Of a stretch of 14,231 nucleotides of DNA, positions 12,598 to 14,231 are shown in pieces. Position numbers and translations under genes: made by a program. Each line of letters begins with the position of its first letter. Position 1 is the stretch's first letter. The notes under the pieces are model-generated. The model was not told the origin of the DNA. It was given only the letters and a program-made list of their open reading frames with translations, and did not search any database. Source of the stretch: an uncultured Devosia sp. (GTDB lineage Bacteria; Pseudomonadota; Alphaproteobacteria; Rhizobiales; Devosiaceae); contig CAMLKN010000032.1 in NCBI GenBank assembly GCA_946480655.1, positions 1 through 14,231 of the forward strand, written 5' to 3'.

Positions 12598-13545
12598 TTA
12601 CACCCGTCCGTACCAAGCCTCCACGCGCTTCACTTCTTCGGCCGACCCCAGGATAACCGGCACGCGCTGGTGTATGCCCGTCGGCATCACATCGAGAATC
12701 CCCTGCTTGCCGGTGGTCGATTTCCCGCCCGCGCCCTCGATCAGCCAGGCCATGGGGTTGGCCTCGTAGAGCAAACGCAGCCGCCCGCCTTTGCTCGCCG
12801 TCTCGCTGTCGAGCGGATAGAGGAAGATGCCGCCGCGCATCAGGATGCGATGAATATCGGCCACCATCGAGCCGACCCAGCGCATATTGTAGCGCTTGCC
12901 GGCAGGACCGGTTTCACCGGCCACGCCTTCTTTCACGTAACCGGTCGTCGCCGCATCCCAGAAGCGTTCCCGCGCCGTGTTGATGGCAAATTCGCCGCTC
13001 GCTTCCGGCACCTTCGCCGCCGCGACCGTCTGCACCCATGCGCCCTCGGCATCGAGCGTGAAGACGCTGGTTGCGCCCGTTATGCGCACCACGAGGCTCG
13101 TCGCCGGGCCATAGGCGACATAGCCCGCTGCCAGTTGCGCCGAGCCCTTCTGCAACAGCCCGCCGCCGCTCGCCAGGACAGAAAAGATCGTGCCGACTGT
13201 GACGTTTACGTCGAGATTTGAAGACCCATCCAGCGGATCGGTGGCGACAATGAACCGGCCCTGACTCGATAGTTCAACGGCTTCATCCAGCTCCTCAGAA
13301 ACCAGAATCGAGATCGCCGGATTTTGCCGTAAGTGATTCAAGACTATGTCGTTTGAGATCACGTCGAGCGCCTTCTGCGCCTCGCCCTGCACATTGTCCG
13401 ACCCAGCCAGGCCCGTCTGCCCGGCAATGGGCGCCTGACGCAGCACCGCCGCGATTTCGGCCCCGGCCGCCGCCATCGACAAGATGGTCGCAGCCAGGTC
13501 CGTGTCGGTGGTTTGCGTGGTCAGCCACTGGGCGAGGTCGGTCAT
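12598..13545 (-). CDS. fbp: class I fructose-1,6-bisphosphatase
   Basis: A 315-residue enzyme that hydrolyses fructose-1,6-bisphosphate to fructose-6-phosphate in gluconeogenesis and, where present, the Calvin cycle. Class I hallmarks: Glu84-Glu85 in VSEELDE, the metal site DPLDGSSNLD (103-112) with Asp103 and Asp106, RWVGSMVADIHRIL (222-235), the substrate loop GGIFLYP (238-244), GRLRLLYEANPMAWLIEGAGG (254-274) and the C-terminal HQRVPVILGS (292-301). The frame is open 14 codons further, but the ATG at 13545 follows GGAG by about 9 bases and gives the usual N-terminus. Length is slightly below the common 330-340 residues, the deficit being at the N-terminus where some homologues bind AMP. 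Confidence 0.95.
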   Translation of the reverse strand: MTDLAQWLTTQTTDTDLAATILSMAAAGAEIAAVLRQAPIAGQTGLAGSDNVQGEAQKALDVISNDIVLNHLRQNPAISILVSEELDEAVELSSQGRFIVATDPLDGSSNLDVNVTVGTIFSVLASGGGLLQKGSAQLAAGYVAYGPATSLVVRITGATSVFTLDAEGAWVQTVAAAKVPEASGEFAINTARERFWDAATTGYVKEGVAGETGPAGKRYNMRWVGSMVADIHRILMRGGIFLYPLDSETASKGGRLRLLYEANPMAWLIEGAGGKSTTGKQGILDVMPTGIHQRVPVILGSAEEVKRVEAWYGRV

Positions 13546-13624
13546 GGGCGGGTCTCCGTTTCTAGCCTCCACAAGCCCCAACCGCACCAGCCATACAAGG
13601 CCGACTTTCGGGTGAGGGCACCGC

Positions 13625-13653
13625 TATACAGACCCTTGATGCAATTCATTCAA
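13625..13653 (-). promoter_or_regulatory. candidate fbp promoter
   Basis: Minus-strand -35 TTGAAT (13653-13648), 17-base spacer, -10 TGTATA (13630-13625), predicted leader of about 70 bases. The match is moderate, in an AT-richer patch between divergent genes. A small GTTCG-N4-CGAAC dyad lies nearby at 13659-13672. Confidence 0.4.
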
Positions 13654-13721
13654 TTTTAGTTCGGCGTCGAACGGCCTGAAAGTACTTCTGCACTTAGAAC
13701 GGTTTGCCAGGGGGATCGCTG

Positions 13722-14168
13722 ATGTTTGCACGCTACAAGATGACGCCGATACGGTGGCTGGGCCTGTTCCTGGCCATCCTGTTCGTACCCGGGCTGGTCC
13801 TTCTCGCATTCGCCGGACCGGTCATCGCCGTCTTGGGTGTTTCAGGTGCATGGCAGGACGAGGGAATGTCCACTGTTCAAGTCCTTCTGGCCGCAGTTGG
13901 GTTCGGCATGATGATCGGTCTTCCGCTGGCCTTGGTTGGCTGTGCGCTCTGCGCATTGTCATCGCGCGTACTCGGCTACTTTTCCTTCCCCCAGATTTTC
14001 GTAATCGGCATGGTCGTGGCATGGCCTCTGGCACATGGCCTCACTAACAAGGCGCCTGAGACCTTAGCGCCCATGATGGTAATCACCGCACTGGCCATCA
14101 TCATTGTCTGGCTGGCGCTGCGCTGGCTGGGCCTATTTCCGCCGCCCATACAGCAATCTGTGGAATAG
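13722..14168 (+). CDS. small four-helix membrane protein of unknown function
   Basis: A 148-residue integral membrane protein that I do not recognise. Hydrophobic segments at about 12-42 (LGLFLAILFVPGLVLLAFAGPV, the first one long), 56-82 (VLLAAVGFGMMIGLPLALVG), 89-108 (FSFPQIFVIGMVVAWPLAHG) and 117-138 (LAPMMVITALAIIIVWLALRWL) suggest four membrane helices, with a basic N-terminus (MFARYKMTPIRW) and a short hydrophilic C-terminus. No conserved catalytic motif is seen. The ATG at 13722 is preceded by AGGGGG at a good distance; an in-frame TTG at 13704 has no such site. It is divergent from fbp and apparently a single-gene unit. Confidence 0.72.
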   Translation: MFARYKMTPIRWLGLFLAILFVPGLVLLAFAGPVIAVLGVSGAWQDEGMSTVQVLLAAVGFGMMIGLPLALVGCALCALSSRVLGYFSFPQIFVIGMVVAWPLAHGLTNKAPETLAPMMVITALAIIIVWLALRWLGLFPPPIQQSVE

Positions 14169-14176
14169 CTTGCGCA

Positions 14177-14231
14177 TCACCCCTCCTTTGCCAGGTCGGC
14201 CAGCAGGCCCGCCGCGACGCTGAGGCGGGAG
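14177..14231 (-). CDS. C-terminal end of an unidentified minus-strand gene (partial)
   Basis: The last 17 codons and stop of a frame entering from the right edge: SRLSVAAGLLADLAKEG, an amphipathic alanine/leucine-rich helix that looks like the end of a real protein. It would converge with the membrane protein gene, ending 8 bases from its stop. Too short to assign. Confidence 0.45.
   Translation of the reverse strand, partial: SRLSVAAGLLADLAKEG

Noticed and set aside
12507..12656. A 49-codon plus-strand frame with GAGGAAG before its ATG, just after the palindrome
   Set aside because: The Shine-Dalgarno-like sequence is tempting, but the second half is antisense to the fbp 3' end, the product is Arg/Pro/Leu-rich without features, and no promoter is evident.
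13659..13672. GTTCG-N4-CGAAC as an SOS (LexA) box
   Set aside because: Alphaproteobacterial LexA boxes are direct repeats (GTTC-N7-GTTC). This is a short inverted repeat and the neighbouring genes are not SOS genes.

Overview
The window looks like chromosomal DNA of a GC-rich alphaproteobacterium, probably a Hyphomicrobiales member such as Devosia or a relative. This rests on base composition, tight same-strand operons and protein styles only; there is no rRNA or other marker gene. I see no tRNA, rRNA, CRISPR array or insertion sequence. Most genes are on the minus strand.

Left end (1-1000, minus): a two-gene unit of a 73-residue helix-turn-helix protein followed by a Clp N-terminal-domain protein cut by the window edge. 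It is preceded by two perfect GTCAAC-N4-GTTGAC palindromes that sit on the -35 and -10 of a near-consensus promoter, and the transcript appears leaderless. Next comes a MAPEG-family membrane protein. It is divergent from a plus-strand LysR regulator (1095-1928) that overlaps a GNAT acetyltransferase by 4 bases.

Middle (2377-8316, minus): a Phd/Doc toxin-antitoxin module with its own paired operator sites, converging on and overlapping the GNAT 3' end. Beyond it is a three-gene efflux operon, padR regulator - membrane fusion protein - RND pump, which ends in a clear intrinsic terminator whose U-tract touches the toxin-antitoxin operator. The PadR promoter carries paired ATATAT half-sites.

Right part (8460-13545, minus), in transcription order: class I fructose-1,6-bisphosphatase, an AGE/YihS-type sugar isomerase with a LacI-type operator over its promoter, a short-chain dehydrogenase, nadC (NAD synthesis) and a CysQ-type phosphatase overlapping nadC by 4 bases. 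A perfect 11-bp-arm palindrome lies between fbp and the isomerase gene. A small four-helix membrane protein follows on the plus strand (13722-14168), then the last 17 codons of a minus-strand gene at the right edge.

The most interesting material is the HTH/Clp-N pair with its promoter architecture, and several clean, apparently self-regulatory operator arrays (HTH, Phd/Doc, PadR, isomerase). I did not find a clear unprecedented multi-gene system; most genes belong to known families.
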